Shown here piece after piece: positions 4,702 through 5,266 of a DNA stretch of 5,266 nucleotides (the first letter of the stretch is position 1; the number at the start of each line of letters is the position of its first letter). The stretch lies in assembly GCA_016215085.1 (NCBI GenBank), contig JACRMD010000049.1, positions 1 to 5,266 of the forward strand, in the 5' to 3' direction. Source of the stretch: Solirubrobacterales bacterium (GTDB lineage: Bacteria; Actinomycetota; Thermoleophilia; Solirubrobacterales; Solirubrobacteraceae). The translations under genes were made by a program, and so were the position numbers. The notes below the pieces were generated by a model. It was not told the origin of the DNA. It did no database searches and saw only the letters and a program-made list of their open reading frames with translations.

Positions 4702-5266
4702 TCAGGCGCGGATCCGCGTCACGGTCCCGTCGCCGTAGTTCGTCACCCAGGCGAGGTCGCCGCGCGCGACGACGGCGAACGGGTTGCGCCCCACGGCCAC
4801 GGAGTCCTCCACGCGCCCGGTCTCGGCGTCGATCCGCGTGACGGTCCCGCCGAGGAAGTTCGTCACCCACAGCGCGCCGCCCGCGCCGGCGATGCCGGTC
4901 GGGCCCGGGCCGACGGCCTGCACGCTGCGGCGGTCCAGGCCCTGCGAGAGCTCGGTGACGGTCCCGTCGTCGTAGTTGGCGGTCCACACGCGGCCGGCGG
5001 CGAAGGCCACGCCGCGCGGGCGGCGGCCGACGACGCGGCTCTCGCGCACGCCGGTGCGGACCGACAGGCGGCTCACGCGGTCCCGGCGCGAGTTCGTGAT
5101 CCAGACCGCGCCGCCGCCGACGTCCAGCGACTGCACGCCCTCCTCGCCGAAGACGAGCTCCTTGGCCACGCGGTTGGTGCCCGGGTCGACGCGCAGGACG
5201 CTGTCGGGCGCCGTGGCGGCCTTGCGCCGGCGGCCGACCCACACGGCGCCCTCGCCGGCGACGGCG
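4702..5266 (-). CDS. YncE/Vgb-like beta-propeller repeat protein, C-terminal part (runs off right edge)
   Basis: The last 187 residues of a repeat protein; the N-terminus lies past base 5266. Blades of about 39-40 residues recur with a core such as GALWVTNFLGGTVTRID followed by a DAETG turn and a VGRNP-type loop. Visible cores are GAVWVGRRRKA, GAVWITNSRRDRVSRL, GRVWTANYDDGTVTEL, GALWVTNFLGGTVTRI and LAWVTNYGDGTVTRI, the last at the extreme C-terminus, so about five blades are in view. This is the pattern of YVTN/YncE and virginiamycin-B-lyase-like propellers, mostly extracytoplasmic binding or scaffold domains. No catalytic residues can be assigned. A GTG at 5244 could be mistaken for a start, but it encodes the valine of a GAVWVG core and the frame continues upstream through AVAGEGA, so it is internal. 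The missing N-terminus could be a signal peptide, a kinase or a regulator domain; the window cannot decide. Confidence 0.85.
   Translation of the reverse strand, partial: AVAGEGAVWVGRRRKAATAPDSVLRVDPGTNRVAKELVFGEEGVQSLDVGGGAVWITNSRRDRVSRLSVRTGVRESRVVGRRPRGVAFAAGRVWTANYDDGTVTELSQGLDRRSVQAVGPGPTGIAGAGGALWVTNFLGGTVTRIDAETGRVEDSVAVGRNPFAVVARGDLAWVTNYGDGTVTRIRA
4711..4869. repeat. tandem DNA-level repeat inside the propeller gene
   Basis: The segments 4711-4749 and 4831-4869, exactly 120 bp apart, agree at 34 of 39 positions, beyond what the shared protein motif (VTN...GTVTRI) alone would require. A third, weaker copy shares ACGGTCCCGTCGTCGTAGTT at 4958-4977, 117 bp further on. This suggests fairly recent duplication or gene conversion among blades. 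Confidence 0.6.

Overview
The window is very GC-rich, densely coding DNA from a bacterial chromosome. The aa3-type cytochrome oxidase gene pair, an ECF sigma factor, an FHA/helix-turn-helix regulator and the near absence of Shine-Dalgarno sequences fit a high-GC actinobacterium. The FHA-HTH protein and the propeller repeats make me think of the Thermoleophilia/Solirubrobacterales, but that is an impression from memory, not proven by the sequence. There is no rRNA, tRNA, CRISPR array, transposase or clear sign of recent transfer.

Layout, left to right. (1) 1-1367, minus strand: ctaC (cytochrome c oxidase subunit II, complete) followed 27 bp later by ctaD (subunit I, running off the left edge), an operon for the terminal oxidase. 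(2) 1517-2320, minus strand: a crotonase-superfamily protein whose active site looks like the PaaG-type isomerases rather than a classical enoyl-CoA hydratase. (3) 2545-3294, plus strand: a class I glutamine amidotransferase of the gamma-glutamyl-GABA hydrolase (peptidase C26) family, divergent from the crotonase gene. (4) 3291-3866, minus strand: an ECF sigma-70 factor, convergent with the amidotransferase; the two stop codons overlap within one CTAG. (5) 3974-4651, plus strand: an FHA-domain protein with a C-terminal LuxR-like helix-turn-helix, divergent from the sigma factor. (6) 4702 to the right edge, minus strand: the C-terminal part of a YncE/Vgb-like beta-propeller protein.

The six genes do not form one pathway. 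The oxidase pair is respiratory housekeeping; the crotonase homologue and amidotransferase are catabolic enzymes sharing a 224 bp divergent control region; the sigma factor and the FHA-HTH protein share a 107 bp divergent control region rich in repeats and look like a two-gene regulatory unit. The most notable non-coding structures are a 10-bp hairpin whose loop is the shared CTAG of two convergent stop codons, a 19-bp imperfect direct repeat plus a CGAGGTGG motif cluster between the sigma and FHA genes, and a 15-bp inverted repeat between the crotonase and amidotransferase genes. I see no clear candidate for an entirely new multi-gene system; the sigma/FHA-HTH pair is the best lead.
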